DNA of 60,755 nucleotides from Spongospora subterranea (GCA_900404475.1 OUQQ01000043.1:1-60755), one strand, 5' to 3'; shown: positions 43,308 through 55,759, counted from the stretch's first letter. The notes: generated by a model from the sequence alone, not told the origin. Translations and numbers: made by a program.

Positions 43308-45163
43308 ATGAAGAAGAAGGAAGCGCGGAACGTCGGCTCGATTGCCGCCCCGGCCGTCAAAATGGTGAGCGGCAACGACGGCCCAGCACAGCAGTCGAAG
43401 AAATCGGCGTTCGTCGTCGATCAGTCGTCGTACAACGAGGTAACATGAGGGGGCCGGTTGGCCAGTAACGGTGTTGGATGGCGCCATTCAACGCCGTCAA
43501 TGATGTCGCAGGATGCCAGCAACAAGGTCTCGTCCGAGGAGAACCGGAGCGAGATGGAAATGGTGGAGCCGATATTCGACCCAGCGATGTCGAAACGGGT
43601 GCCCATCACCCCCGACGTCGCCGACCCGAACGCCGTCGACAACGACTACGATTTCGATATCAAGGACATGAACAAGTTCATTCACAGGTAATCGGCACAC
43701 AATATCGGAACAAAACAGATTTCGATGGCGTGTAGAACGGGGCCGAGCTTCAGACGCGTTTTTCGATTTCGATCTTGTTGATTTTGTGTGGTTTTGTCGG
43801 GGTCTTGTTTTGTTGTTGTTCCGCGATGGGATCGAAATGTTGACTGATCTGGGTGTTGTTATAATCACAGTCCGCCCCCTGGTCCTCTTCAATGTTATAT
43901 AATCAGACAGAGGGGCGGCTTGAAAAACCGTCTTTATCCCAAATACGAACTGTATCTGAAACACGGCGACCGGTTTGTGTTGGCCGCCAAGAAACGGTTT
44001 GCTGAAACTCGCTGCGCCTTCATAGAATTGCACTGATTGAACCTGGTTGTGACAGAACCAACAACAAGTCGTCGAATTATTTGATCTCGAAAGATACGAA
44101 TGATCTCAGTAAATCATCGGCGAATTATCTTGGGAAATTGAGGTAATCACCCATTCGCGGTGGCCAATACACTACCTGTGTGACCTCGCCCACAATGGAA
44201 ACAGGTCGAATTTCGTCGGTACTGAGTTCCTCGTATTCGATGACGGTGTGAAAGTTAAGCCGAGCGAGAAAGGTCTTCCCCCATCAATAAGTCGAACACC
44301 TGGTACCAGAAAGGTATTAGCCACAATGGGGCTCTGGGGTTTCATTTTGCCCCATCGGATTCTGGTCCCGATGAGCTGTTCCATCTCCTCCCCCCAGGAT
44401 TTCAGCAACTGATTGTTTGCGCCAGGAACTCGGGTGCATATTCTATCAGTCGAATATATTGGGGTCACGAGGCCCCAGGAAGATGACCGTTCTGATCCCA
44501 TCGCTGTAAGCCGTCGGATTCCTGGTCCAATTCCCTCCCCCGTATCTGAACAGTGATCTCATATATCAGGAGCAACAATGAGCCAACAGATCTGGCGGAA
44601 TCCTTCAAATCCGGTGAACATCTGACCTCCAATAAAATATTCTGTCTCGAGAATAAATCCCCGAAATGGAGTGAACGTAAGGAACTCGTTGGATTTCCCT
44701 AAAAAAATTCCTCAAGTTTCGCTCAAACGTTATTTTTTTTATTTTTTAAGCTGTTTCGATGACGATTTTCATGATAGAGGTGGGCGCCTACGTCTTGAAC
44801 TTCAACGGGCGCGTCACCATGGCGAGCGTGAAGAATTTCCAGCTGATCCAGACGGGGATGTCGGGATCGTTTTCGGCCGGCGGCGGATCGGCGTCAAGTT
44901 CATCGGGAAGCGCCTCTCAGAACGACGCTGTCGTCATCATGCAATTCGGTCGCGTTGCAAAAGACAACTTCACGATGGACATTAGGTCAAACATTTCCAC
45001 TGAATGAAAACCGCCATTGATTAGCTGTTTTTTATTGGTTTTCTTCGAAATGAATTGATTCGTATTCCACTTTGACGATTGTGATTTCAGGGCGCCTCTA
45101 ACACCGTTGCAAGCGTTCGCGATTGCGTTGAGCAGCTTCGATTACAAGCTGGCCTGTGAATAA
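43308..45163 (+). CDS. TUB: Tubby-like protein
   Basis: Nine exons (43308-43439, 43512-43687, 43907-43996, 44056-44142, 44205-44302, 44406-44505, 44570-44676, 44778-44985, 45091-45163) give 356 residues. Tubby proteins bind phosphoinositides through a C-terminal beta-barrel and in animals deliver receptors to cilia. Barrel landmarks in order: [108 protein letters not shown] and the signature end [15 protein letters not shown]. The N-terminal region (~85 residues) is short. A Gly/Ser-rich insert sits before VVIMQFGRV. The IRPRNE-type block common in animals is missing from my junction at 44505/44570; an alternative acceptor at 44552 would restore IRSRNNE but breaks the frame. Confidence 0.95.
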
Positions 45164-47213
45164 TGGCGGGCGATCGACCCGTCGCAGAACACAAAACGAC
45201 CGAAACAAGCGGGTTGGCATTTTAGTCCCGGAACAGATTGCGTCGTCTCAGGACCGTAATCATGATTCTCCCACAACTTCAACAGTTCATAAACAATATC
45301 GATAAGAAACAAACACATTGAGATCGCCCGAGCTTTGTGGTTTTGTGTTTGTTTTAGCCATTGTGTGTAGTTCAATTATATATCGTTGTCGATGGTTTCA
45401 GGAGGTGGAGTCAACTGGAAATCCGGGTCGCTATGATTCAGGAATGAGTCCAATAACGATCGATACGCCTATCCAGTAAACACGATCATTATCGACACGA
45501 AATATCGCCATCAACAAAACTAAACGGCAATCAACAATGGCCAAAGAGGGAGTGTTAATCGTGGCGTTTCCCCTCGCAATAGTCAACTGGTAGTTATGGT
45601 CCAAGGGGTGTTGCTTGGTCAGGCGCCGTTTCAGATCGTCTTCAACGGATCGGTGTTGGGTCAGTCGTCGCTGATAACAGGCCTCGACCGCCTTCCTCAG
45701 TGTCTGTGGCCGATACCACAGCAGATCGTGTCGGGAATGGATCTCGATCGCCTTCAATTCTGCAACGCGTCACTTTCTATCAACAAACAAGCTCGAAATA
45801 CACAAAACATCATCGGCCACCGAACGTTTTCACAACCTGTGATGAGAGATCGTGGTCTTGTAAATAGCTTTGAGTTCAGGATCGTGACGTGAAATGATAT
45901 AGAGCTGGAGGCGATGAATACGTCACTTCAAGAAATCGATGACGATATCGAGACCGAGCTGCAATCGAGGAATTGTCAATAAAATTGAATCAAAAAAGCA
46001 AAAAGGACAGGCACAACGTGCCCCTGTCCATTTTGGGGTTTTGCTTTTTGTTTCAAGGTTGGTATGAACGGAGGAAAACGGATCTGGTTGGGGGAAACAG
46101 ATATCGGAACCTGGAACGATCTGATGATGTGGCGATAGGGCGCCCTGTGTTTGACGGCGATCGATGTCTGAAATAGGTTGTGAATCCGTCCACAAACAGA
46201 TGGGCGCTTGGGATTGATTCGTGGGCGATCGGCCCCACCTGACCTAGCGCCGTATTTGAGCACGAAACCGAACTACAAAGAGGGAGGGCGTCTCCTGTAA
46301 TGATAGGAGGCGCTGCGGCGACAGATTCGGGTAGATATCGCCCCCGGTTTTCAATCCAATCATCGTATAATGATATTGCGGTCGTTGATCACCTCATTTC
46401 GAAACTGTTTGACGTTCACAAAAATCGCGACAGAGGTGTCCATTATTGTTTCCGGTTTCCCAGCGACTCTGATTGTACTCGGGAACGCGTCCCGTTTTCC
46501 CATAATACAGTTCCCGGTTCTTGAACTCGACCCACCGAGTCGAACATGTTCAGTTCGACCCCTCCTGAATTTCAGATAGCTCCACCACCGGATACCGACA
46601 AATGAGCCATAATTGAAAAACAACAACAACAACACAAATTCTGCCGAACAATGGGAGGGATCGGTTGTATATCGGAACGCGACTAGATCAGAAAATATCG
46701 ATCCAGGACGAATTAACGTTGTTTCAGGAAACTGTCAAGGTAAGCGAGGGGAGCGGCCTCCCCTCCAGTCCCCCACGGGTATAACGTGCCGCTGCCGCCG
46801 TGCCGGCCTGATGGCGCTACAGAACACACGCCTCGTTCCGATCATCGCCGCGGGTCCCAATTTCGATAGTGAGAACAAATTATAATAATGAGCCATGATT
46901 ATGAGGCGTTATCGTTGTCGTTATCGCGCCTCGACCGATCTGTAGCGGCGTTGGACCATGCAGTACAGGATATCACGACCGTCACATTCAATCTCGACCA
47001 ATTAACGTCATTGTTCACCACTATGTTGGGAAACCATCGCATTTCTTCACATCCAAACGATTTCTGATTGTTTTTGTTGATAGGTTTGAATCTGCCGCCA
47101 ACGAAGGTGTTTGTCGCCCTTTCCCCAGGCAGACTGTCAACGCTCCCAAGTAATCTCAACCATTTATATACACTCCTATATATATATAGCAGATCTCGTC
47201 CAACGTCTGTTGT
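45164..47213. other. Intergenic or unassigned
   Basis: The minus strand carries coding-like blocks near 45900-45840 (SRHDPELKAIYKTTISHH) and 45757-45590 (WYRPQTLRKAVEACYQRRLT, EDDLKRRLTKQHPLDHNY) that could be exons of a small helical protein; a stop upstream and two open frames in the second block prevent a call. 45976-46263 and 46360-46635 have ORFs without motifs. 46740-46860 is GC-rich on the plus strand. Confidence 0.3.
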
Positions 47214-47548
47214 TCATCCCGATTTCCATATCAAAATCGATAACTGCCCGACCTGAAGGTTGATATATCTCTTCGCTTCATGGGTCACCTGATCAATCAC
47301 TGAACCCCTGTTCCAGCCCTGAGCCGCCCCCAACAATTCCTTACATCGGAACCGAAATCTCGTCCCACAATCACATTCCACGTTTGTCCGTATTGGCGAT
47401 CGAACTCCGTTCGCAGCAGATCGGCAATGTCAACCTCGCGCTTGCATTCGGTGAACGCCTTGCTGGTCGTCGCCTTTGTGAACTCGATCATGGCTTCGTT
47501 CATGTCGGCGTTCTTCACCACCGAAGCTGAATTGTCGGGAACGCCCAT
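47214..47548 (-). CDS. DYNLL: Dynein light chain, LC8 type
   Basis: Two exons (47548-47345, 47288-47214; 56-nt intron) give 92 residues against 89 in most LC8 proteins. LC8 is a homodimeric hub that binds short linear motifs in dynein intermediate chain and many other partners. Visible: VVKNADMNEAMIEF, a central helix with AFTECKREVDIADLL, EFDRQYGQTWNVIVGRDFGS, and after the intron VTHEAKRYINLQVGQLSILI ending WKSG. It is somewhat diverged from animal LC8 (Asp for Asn in VGRDFGS; LIWKSG for LLFKSG). Several LC8 paralogues may exist in the genome. Confidence 0.93.
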
Positions 47549-47603
47549 CGTTATCACCTCGTTTTCCGCCAAAACACAACGACGGTCGATATGTGTCTGT
47601 GAC

Positions 47604-48266
47604 TCAATGATCTTGGATTTTCCGCGAAGTCGCTCCCTCGTCCCCTTCATGGCGCCATACGACTGGCACCATGGTGAAGCGACGCATTTCGTCAAACAAC
47701 TCGTTGTTGAGCGCATTGTCGATGGCGTGTTGGGAGGAGGGGGCGCAGCACTTCCCTTGTGGTGATGGTGAGGATGAGCTGCTCTTGCAGCACCTGAACT
47801 TCCTTCTGGAGAGCATTGGCGGCGTTTGCGTCGGCTTAAGAGGGGCGTTGAACCGGCCCAGCGTAATACGGCGATGGAGCGAATCGCTGTCGTCCACATT
47901 GTTTGAAGTGGCGGAAGTTCGCAACACAATGGAAGGGTGGCCAGGAACATGGCATTCCGCTGCGAACTTTCGCCACGTCAGAAACTGTGGACGACATGTA
48001 AAATCCTTAGCAGCGATACGCTCTACCGCCGTATTGTCCCACGGATCGAACATCATTTGATGCGTTGGCAACGCTGATGATTCGCGATGATTCAAACGCA
48101 GCTCCTCAGCAATCGTTTGTGTCTCGTTGATCCAACTGGATGTTGGTCGTTGTTTTGCAAGCAAACGAGACAATTGCAATATAAATCTGATGTCGATCAG
48201 ATTGAAGATGACGGTGGAATCATCTGCAGTGTCATGTCGTTGGAGTTGTTGAAATGGCGAAGACAT
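47604..48266 (-). CDS. 220-codon ORF, unknown (candidate)
   Basis: ATG at 48266 opens a long frame (MSSPFQQLQRHDTADD...). The middle includes WDNTAVERIAAKDF and RPQFLTWRKFAAECH. Past about 47860 a Ser/Pro/Cys-rich run is less protein-like, whereas another frame there reads as a coiled coil (ANALQKEVQVLQEQLILTI). A splice may therefore switch frames near 47850. It lies 55 bp upstream of the LC8 ATG on the same strand. No family recognised. 48267-48583 has only a 21-bp direct repeat (CACTCGCTCAATACAAATCCA) near 48341-48382. Confidence 0.4.
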   Translation of the reverse strand: MSSPFQQLQRHDTADDSTVIFNLIDIRFILQLSRLLAKQRPTSSWINETQTIAEELRLNHRESSALPTHQMMFDPWDNTAVERIAAKDFTCRPQFLTWRKFAAECHVPGHPSIVLRTSATSNNVDDSDSLHRRITLGRFNAPLKPTQTPPMLSRRKFRCCKSSSSSPSPQGKCCAPSSQHAIDNALNNELFDEMRRFTMVPVVWRHEGDEGATSRKIQDH

Positions 48267-48583
48267 TGATATCGGGTGATGGTCCTAGTTGGGGGTTGTG
48301 TGATTGATGATTATGGTTAATTCAACACTCGTATCCCGATACTCGCTCAATACAAATCCACACTCGCTCAATACAAATCCACTGTAAACCCATTATGCTG
48401 ATCATTAAATCATAACCGATCAAGTCGTGTTGTTCCGGATCGCCATTACTAGAATTGGGTCATTGTTGAGACGACACCGCTCATAATTATTTGGTCGCTG
48501 GTTCCGGGCAACGCAACCCCTATAACAAGGAATATGATCGGTTTCCTATATGATGAGTACCGTTGAGCACTAAGTTGTTCCTA

Positions 48584-51374
48584 ATGCTGAATCTGCAAAG
48601 GTTGCAGGTGGTTGAGGCGCCGCCCCCGATAGACGATCCTAATGAATATGGATTGGCCGACCAACAGCCAATGCCCAATTACACATCAGCCCCATCCCCA
48701 TCCGATCTGGTCCATAGGGAGAATAGGTTCGTACCCCCACCCAGTACTGTACTCGAATTTCGTTGATTATTTTAGTCCAACGCTAACTCGCTCTTTGAGT
48801 AGCCGAAACCTATTCCCAAAATCACGATTACCATTTTCAGTGAACAAATCGGCTACAGCACAGTTTATTGATTGTGGTTTGACACTCCCCAGATCCAGAG
48901 GAGGTTTGTGGATTGTAATGACGGTCATGGCGTTAACCATCGCCGCATCCATTGGGGTGATCGCCAACTACGTGTGGGTCGGGTCGGTGGCGAGATTATA
49001 CGGTCCAGAGCGACAGCCGCCGGCATCTAAATGGGTCTCTCTGCCGATCTGGATCCTGGCCATCACCTGGCCAACATGGCGCTACCGTCAGCTCCGGTTC
49101 CAGATCATGTCGGAGCTCTATCATGATCGTATCCTTGTTCGGTATGGAAATGGGCACTCGTGCAGCATTTGGAAACAGGTCTCCCATTGTCCTTGGGATT
49201 GGTTCATTGTTCCGACCGCATCTCGATCAGGATGTCATTCGCATAGATCAGCAGGGGTCAACGCTATTGGTTCAGACCCGTGTCCTGACCCACATTCGAC
49301 CATCGGCCCGGTCATCGTCATGGCGCATTCGCTCAAAAACGCGGGAAGCGATTCGACGGAATCTGCCGTTCAAAGTACCCGATGAGCTTTATGGCTCATG
49401 AAAAACAATCTCAGATTCGTATGGAAAGGTGCGATTATACGTTGACGATATCAACATGATGATGGAGAACCTCGAGAGATCGTGGAAAATCAAATTCGGT
49501 AGAAGGTTGGTGGATATAGTCCAATTTGGTTTCGCTTCTAACAGCGCTCAACTCTGTTCCAGATACGATTTAGTTCCGCAAATGACGACGCCATATTGTC
49601 GCCTCAGCAAGCGCCGTTTATCGCTGCCGTCGCGAGCTCTTGCATTGCCCGCGATTATTCGCCGGGTCCCTGTTCTGATGTACAACGGGTCCATTCGCCT
49701 CGTCAGATTCCTTTACCCAGATAATGACCTTTTAGGGTCCAGCTGGCGATCGTCTATGGTTTATTACGAGCTTGTCGTGCTCTGATTGACGTTTATGCCC
49801 AAGGATTTACAACAAATCAATGCGTTCTGCAAGAAACAAGTTCACAAATTCCCGAAACTGCTCCTCAGCGTTGCCCTAATGGTCTTTGTTTCTGTTTTTC
49901 AGGTGGATCGGGTTTCTGCAGCGTCACAATCGTTGAGTATCATGATTGCTTCTTCGGCTTCCTGGTCGTGGCTTCATATATCAACCGACTCTGGGGTCCC
50001 GTCGCCAAACAGATCGACCTGTTCAACGATCGAATCAGAGCTCAGGTACCACTCGAAACCCGTTGCGTTCACGACTCAACGTCGAATTAACAAGTGCAAA
50101 AAAAACAGCTTCGCAATGGATGTTTCGTTCAAATTCTTCTCAAAGACATTAAATTGTTTCGTTATTGCAAAAAAGACCCCTACGTATCCGGTAAGAGCAT
50201 TTTCGATCGCACTAGGTAAGATGATTTGAATCGGAAATCTGGCAGAGGGTTCCGTTCTGGTCTACACAGCACAGTATCATATTGTTCAAGAGGCCGAACG
50301 ACGGTTGTATTCGCAGGTCGACGTGATCAAGATAAATCCAGGTTAGGCGCCATTCGACAAAATCCCCATGGGAAACCACCCCTTTCGATTCAACACCACC
50401 TCAAATAGACGGCATCGGTTCCGATCTGAATTTGCTGCGATTAACTGATCCATTTCGTCATCCGCTCATCGGTGAGAAATTCAACACCGGTCAGAATGGT
50501 CAGTTTGGGGTTCTCACTCACAGTTCAGTGTTGAATTCGTCGGATTTGTTGTTGTTCGAAACGATTTTGGAAGAACTCAAGCAAAGTACCGGGTCGAACA
50601 TGAAAATCTATCTGGACGATCTGCGACGAGCTGAGGTGGGGGAGTGGCGCCATGCATGGTCACACTCGCCCGCACTGTATAAGTTTTCGTACAGGAAGAA
50701 GAGGCGAAATTGAGGGCGATCAACCGCCACTTTCGAGTGAAACGCCCGGCAAAGCCCGATTTTCCCGCTTTCATTTACGCCAATGAGAAACCAGGTCTGA
50801 CGCCAATCGAGCGTTGTTCGTCGAGTTCGTGTTCCAATGCAATTGAGTGTTTAGATTCGGTAATAAATCCAGACACCTGGCAGGAGATCTGGAACGACGT
50901 CGTCAAGATTTATCAGAAACTTGAGCTGATGAGCGCGAAAGTCGGGATGGTCGTTCAAAACTGTGTGCCAATACGTTGGAGATACCGACCAATCGGGCAA
51001 TTGAATTGTGATCATGAAGGCGAACGGGTAAACAGAAGGGGGAACTCTTTGACATTGCTTGTTCTAAAACTATTTGCTAGTTGGAGAAGGAGACGGTCCC
51101 AAGGACGAATGGGGATCACGAAACTGGAGAGTTGATCTCGAAGGCAATTCTTGTTCATCCAGGGAACTCTGTGGCCCCAGAGCCGGTGGAGAACCTGGTT
51201 CCGTCGCAATCGAATTTAGGAGCTGACGATGTAGTGATTGCTCAACAGACCCAGGTGCCAATCGGGACATTCCCGACAGTCGCAATTGAGTTGATTGTGC
51301 ACTATTGGTCAGGGAAATATACCGGAAAAGAAGATGGCGTTGGCAACGACAGAGGGTTTCGTGGAAATGGCTAA
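48584..51374 (+). CDS. Unidentified membrane-protein locus, one or two genes
   Basis: A chain of coding-like blocks starts at an ATG (48584) with a Pro-rich N-terminus (VEAPPPIDDPNEYGLADQQP). Next come a transmembrane helix (IVMTVMALTIAASIGVIANY), strand-rich segments near 49120-49400 (DVIRIDQQGSTLLVQTRVLT), VRLYVDDINMMMENLERSWK, another TM region (CFFGFLVVASYINRLWGPVA), LTDPFRHPLIGEKFNTGQNG (about 50440), LLLFETILEELKQSTG, FRVKRPAKPDFPAFIYANEK, and acidic sequence ending at 51374. Donor/acceptor signals lie between most blocks. The 49580-50340 part has an Arg/Ser-rich start (MTTPYCRLSKRRLSLPSRAL) and a helix followed by GPVAKQIDLFNDRIRAQ, which faintly recalls mitochondrial ATP synthase subunit b; that is a weak guess. 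I could not fix the exon phases. Confidence 0.4.
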
Positions 51375-51878
51375 CACCACTGTAAACAGATGGACAGATT
51401 ACAAACACGACGATGATGGAGAGATGAAGATCCGGAAATTTATCTGAACACAGTGATTTTAAAAAGTGATCTAGATATAAAAAGCAGCATATTTTGAAAA
51501 GAGTCTCCGGTTGTTACCATCTTGAATGTTCGGAAAAATCAAGTGAAGTAGCAGTGAAGAAGAGATGGGCCGCCAACACGTACAAGATGTCTGAAAAATG
51601 TTCAAATTATATAGTCGAGGTGATCTCCACGTGAAACCCGTTCAAATATATGATTATGCTAATCTTTATACATAACAGGAACGACAACTGTCAAACCAAA
51701 ATTCCGGACAAAGTTTTCGACAAATTTTGGTATTGTTTCGAAAACTCGCGTCATCTGTTTTCGCGATTTTGAGCATTTACTGTTTTTTCCAGCATTTTGT
51801 CGGCAAACGATGGGTTCCATTCTAGTATTCTGAATATTCTGTCACAATTTGATATGATCGAGGGCTGATGGCGATCCC
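51375..51878. other. Intergenic
   Basis: AT-rich sequence between the previous locus and the 3' end of the OCIA-like gene; no ORF of note. Confidence 0.5.
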
Positions 51879-52318
51879 CTACGCTGAAGTGAGCTGTTTG
51901 CGTAGAGGAGCGTCGTGATTCATCCTCATGATGGTCTCCATACATCCACGGGTCGAGGAGATGAGCCCAAATCCCGCTCCACACACCATCATCCCCGACA
52001 CCAATGCCAGGCAATGAGGGATGCCCTTCTGCAATTTGCCACTGTATTTCAAACTACCTATATTATTTCGTTAAGTTGGCAAATCCTGAAAATATATACA
52101 ATAAAACGGCAATATAATGCTTTGCGGTCGATTTTTGAGTGATTTTTGAGAGAAAACAATCCAGGGCAAGGGTACTGACCCAATAGTCCAATAGATAATG
52201 TGCCCATTGTTGCAGCTCCAATGACAAATCTGGTGACCACATGTTGTCTGCAGTGATTAAGACCATCAATCTCCAGTTCATCAGGTTCATACGATAGAAT
52301 ATTTCGGACTATATTCAT
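51879..52318 (-). CDS. OCIA-domain-like membrane protein
   Basis: Two exons (52318-52176, 52041-51879; 134-nt intron) give 101 residues. Two hydrophobic segments flank a short turn: RFVIGAATMGTLSIGLLG and IPHCLALVSGMMVCGAGFGL, followed by STRGCMETIMRMNHDAPLRK. The layout (helix, GxL turn, IP-x-helix, then Cys plus charged helix with SPLxxxL-type end) matches OCIA-domain proteins (OCIAD1/2), which sit in the inner mitochondrial membrane and affect prohibitin and complex III assembly. The N-terminal ECxxESFW block is diverged (LNHCRQHV). The assignment is by pattern, so other small two-helix mitochondrial proteins are possible. Confidence 0.5.
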
Positions 52319-52397
52319 TATGATGAGCAGACACGAGAGTGGTAGGTAGAGTCATGTCCATCACATCACAGAGTAGTTATCACATGCATCGCGGGGA

Positions 52398-52570
52398 CCT
52401 ACTGTACATACCGCCACTGTTGACCTACTGTACATACCGCCACTGTTGACCTACTGTACATACCGCCACTGTTGACCTACTGTACATACCGCCACTGTTG
52501 ACCTACTGTACATACCGCCACTGTTGACCTACTGTACAAACCGCCCTACTGTACATACCGCCACTGATCA
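52398..52570. repeat. 26-bp minisatellite
   Basis: The unit ACCTACTGTACATACCGCCACTGTTG occurs five times in full plus partial copies; each contains the palindrome TGTACA. It abuts the fold-back element to its right. Confidence 0.9.
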
Positions 52571-52607
52571 GGGGACTTGCGCGGTAGAAAATTGGCGACT
52601 ACCGCCA

Positions 52608-53765
52608 TTATCATCATCAAGTAGATCACCCGATTCTTCTCTATTGATTGTCCATTGTCGCCAATATTATGATAAAGTGGATCACCCAATTCTTCTCTAA
52701 TGATTGTCCATTGTCGCCAATAATCCTCATCAAGTGGATCACCCGATTCTTTTTAAGGATTGTCCATTGTCGCCAATATTATGATAAAGTGGATTACCCG
52801 ATTCTTCTCTATTAATTGTCGATTGTCGCCAATATCATCATCAAGTGGATCACCCGATTCCTCTTTATTGATTGTCGATTGTCGCCAATATCATCATCAA
52901 GTAAATCGCCCGATTCCTCTGTTTTTCTCATATTCATTCGTCGTGCCATCTTGGACATGTCGGTAAGTGACGCCAACATCAGGAACGCTTAATGGTCATA
53001 CATCGCTTTGTCTTCGTCAAAGACTTGGCCGATTACATAAAAAAAATGCGACCAAAAGCAGTGTTCGGTTGAAAGGCATACCTAGGTGTGCGATCTGCAG
53101 CGACAACTAAACAGTGAAATGCAAGTTTTGTATAACGGACTGGTCACTCAACTGAAGAATGCCCACAAAAAAAAAATTGTCATCCCCATTTTATCCAACT
53201 GAAGAACAGCTAGTAGGTTTGTTGGTGCTTCCGTCTGTTGGACTTCTTTCTATATTCTTGTGCGTACTTTGCCATAATTCGGCATTCTTCAGTTGAGTGA
53301 CCAGTCCGTTATACAAAACTTGCATTTCATTGTTCATTTGTCGCTGCAGCTCGCACACCTAGGTATGCCTTTCAACCGAACGCTGCCTTTGGTCGCATTT
53401 TTTTTTAGTAATCGGCCAAGTCTTTGACGAAGACAAAGCGATGTATGACCATAAGCGTTCCTGATGTTGGCGTCACCTACCGACATGTCCAAGATGGCAC
53501 GACGAATGAATATGAGAAAACAGAGGAATCGGGCGATTTACTTGATGATGATATTGGCGACAATCGACAATCAACAGAGAAGAATCGGGTGATCCACTTT
53601 ATGATGATATTGGCGACAATGGGCAACCATTAGAGAAGAATCGGGTGATCCACTTTATGATGATATTGGCGACAATGGACAATCAATAGAGAAGAATCGG
53701 ATGATCCACTTGATGAGGATAATGGCGGCAATGGATAATCAATAGGGAAGAATCGGGTGATTTTA
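52608..53765. mobile_element. Fold-back element with ~0.5-kb inverted arms
   Basis: About 52608-53160 is mirrored by 53280-53765. The outer part of each arm is itself a tandem array of ~60-bp units (core CACCCGATTCTTCTCTATTGATTG on the left, its complement on the right). The inner part is single-copy sequence that matches across the centre, e.g. AACGGACTGGTCACTCAACT at 53135 and its complement at 53300. The ~120-bp spacer is unique. Long inverted arms built from tandem repeats are the architecture of Drosophila-type FB elements. Short coding-like stretches in the arms (EMQVLYNGLVTQLKNA) may be relics of a retroelement coiled coil. Confidence 0.8.
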
Positions 53766-54848
53766 TCAGCCGTCGCCGACTAGTCAATATCAAAACATTG
53801 TGAGCACATTTGGTTCATTCCAAAGTCGATTCTTCAAATTATTCCATTAAAACCATTGAGACAAACTCCCTGGCCAGGACCTTTCACATCACCTCCATCA
53901 ATTTCCAACCCATTACATCACGTTTTCAGAAGGTCCATTGCAGTCAACTATAAACTTGCAAGGTGAGCAATCTCACTATTTTTACGATCAACTGAAAGTC
54001 ATTGAAATTTTATTCATGTTTTTCGTTGTGCTTTCCTTGTGCGGAACCTTCTGAACAGATCTCAAAATCCTTTGCCCAGATGGTCCTTAGAAATCCTTTC
54101 ATCTACCACGACGGTTGAAATTGAAAAGGACACCAAGTGGGGACCGGTGAACAGCGACATTGCATGCCCTTAAAGGACGTGCTCGAAAAGGGGCATTTGG
54201 CACTCCCGAAGAGCTGTATCTCAGCCTGTACATGGAATATGGTGCAGTTTGGGATAACGTGATGACACAATCATCCCAATCTGCACCATACTCAATGTGA
54301 AGGTTCAGATACAGTTCTTCAGGTGTTGCAAATGCCCCTTTTCGAGATCACCCGTCGGGCCACCTAGGAAATGACAACCTAGGAACTCGTGAGTAGCTGT
54401 CTGACATCAGCAGAAGCAACAATTTCAGCTCCCAAAATCACCAGCTTTAATTTGAGATCAGTTAACAAATTCATTCGTGATTATGACTGATACAAATCGC
54501 TGGTGCAAGAACGACGTTCGGTGCACCAGGAGAACGTCTTTCCAAGCTCAATCAAGAGCTGTGTTGCCCTTTATAAATTGGGAGGTCTAGCAACGTATAT
54601 CTTGATGAAACCAGTCGAAGAAATAACTGACACATCGGCACCTCAAGATCTGAAAAATTCCACAGGCGAAGGTGACGTCAATGAAGCTGATGCCGAAACC
54701 TGATGCAACTCCATGTAGGGCTAAAAATCGACCATAGGCCGAATCGCACCGCACGTTCATTTGCGAACCTGCACAGACGTTAGAAGCGAACGATTTCATA
54801 TTCCGCAATCCGCACAGCCGTTTCGCATCTGCCTGCCACGTTGTCGAG

Positions 54849-55759
54849 ATGAAATACATCGAGCGCCGTGGTCATCGTCTGACTATCGATACGAAGGAGG
54901 TCAACAAACGTACTGAACGTCTTGTTTGGCCCATTCCTCACATAGATCTCATCATATCATATCTTCGTAATGCAAATTTTTTTATCACGCTGGACGGCTT
55001 TGAAGGGTACTGGCAGTTTCCAATACATCCAGAATCTTGGGAGCTTTGTTCTTTCATGACGCAAGAGGCCGTCTACACGCCGAGTCGTATTATCCAAGGC
55101 CTAACCGATGCAGTTTTCGTTTTCCAGGCGGGGATGCAAGATGTGCTGTCTGATTTGCTCTTTCACATGCGCCCTTCTATGGGTTGACGACATTTTGGGT
55201 TATGCCACAAGCATTGACAACTGGTTTGAAGCTTTGGTCCTCATCTTAGACAATCTGCACTCACATGGCATCAAACTGAACCCAAACGTTGCGGTCTCTT
55301 CTTGATTGATGTCGATGGTGCGGCAGAATGATATCGGAAAATATCGTTTCGTCACTGATCGAATTACCGTCACCGATCTCTGCTGGCGATCTTCAACAAT
55401 TACTATGTGGACTCAACTGGATGTGCTCAGCAATCTCAAGGTTCTCTGAACTTGTGGACCCACTTCAACAGCTGCAGTTGACAGTGTCCCGCTCTATTGA
55501 CAGTTTACAGAAATCGCAACTGAAGAAGGTCATACTGATGAATTTGGGCTGGAACCATTCTCATGACAAGGGTTTCGCCCAAATCAAATCCACCTTGCAG
55601 AACTTGGTGACGATGGCTTACATCAACGATGAATATTTACTGTGTGTATTTCCAGGTTCATCAAAAATTTTTTTTGGCAATTCTTCTGACACAAATCCCA
55701 ACCAAGGATCTGGAAAAATCTGTGGAACGACAACGCCATTAACTGCTAACATGCCTTAG
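54849..55759 (+). mobile_element. Gypsy-type reverse transcriptase / RNase H fragment
   Basis: 54849-55187 encodes RT blocks LTIDTKEVNKRT, WPIPHIDLII, FITLDGFEGYWQFPIHPES and RIIQGLTDAVFVFQ. A frameshift follows, with WVDDILGYATSIDNWF (catalytic VDD) at about 55170-55230. 55328-55759 then gives LPSPISAGDLQQLLCGLNWM, the RT-RNase H connection, and a degraded RNase H start. 53766-54848 has only weak ORFs, and I see no LTRs with certainty. Stops and frameshifts show it is inactive. Confidence 0.8.

Noticed and set aside
47297..47950. 217-codon minus-strand frame as one protein
   Set aside because: Only the last part is coding (the LC8 exon from the ATG at 47548). The upstream part is Pro/His/Ser-rich out-of-frame sequence without a start codon.
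52398..52570. CRISPR-like array
   Set aside because: Units are contiguous without unique spacers and the context is eukaryotic; it is a minisatellite.
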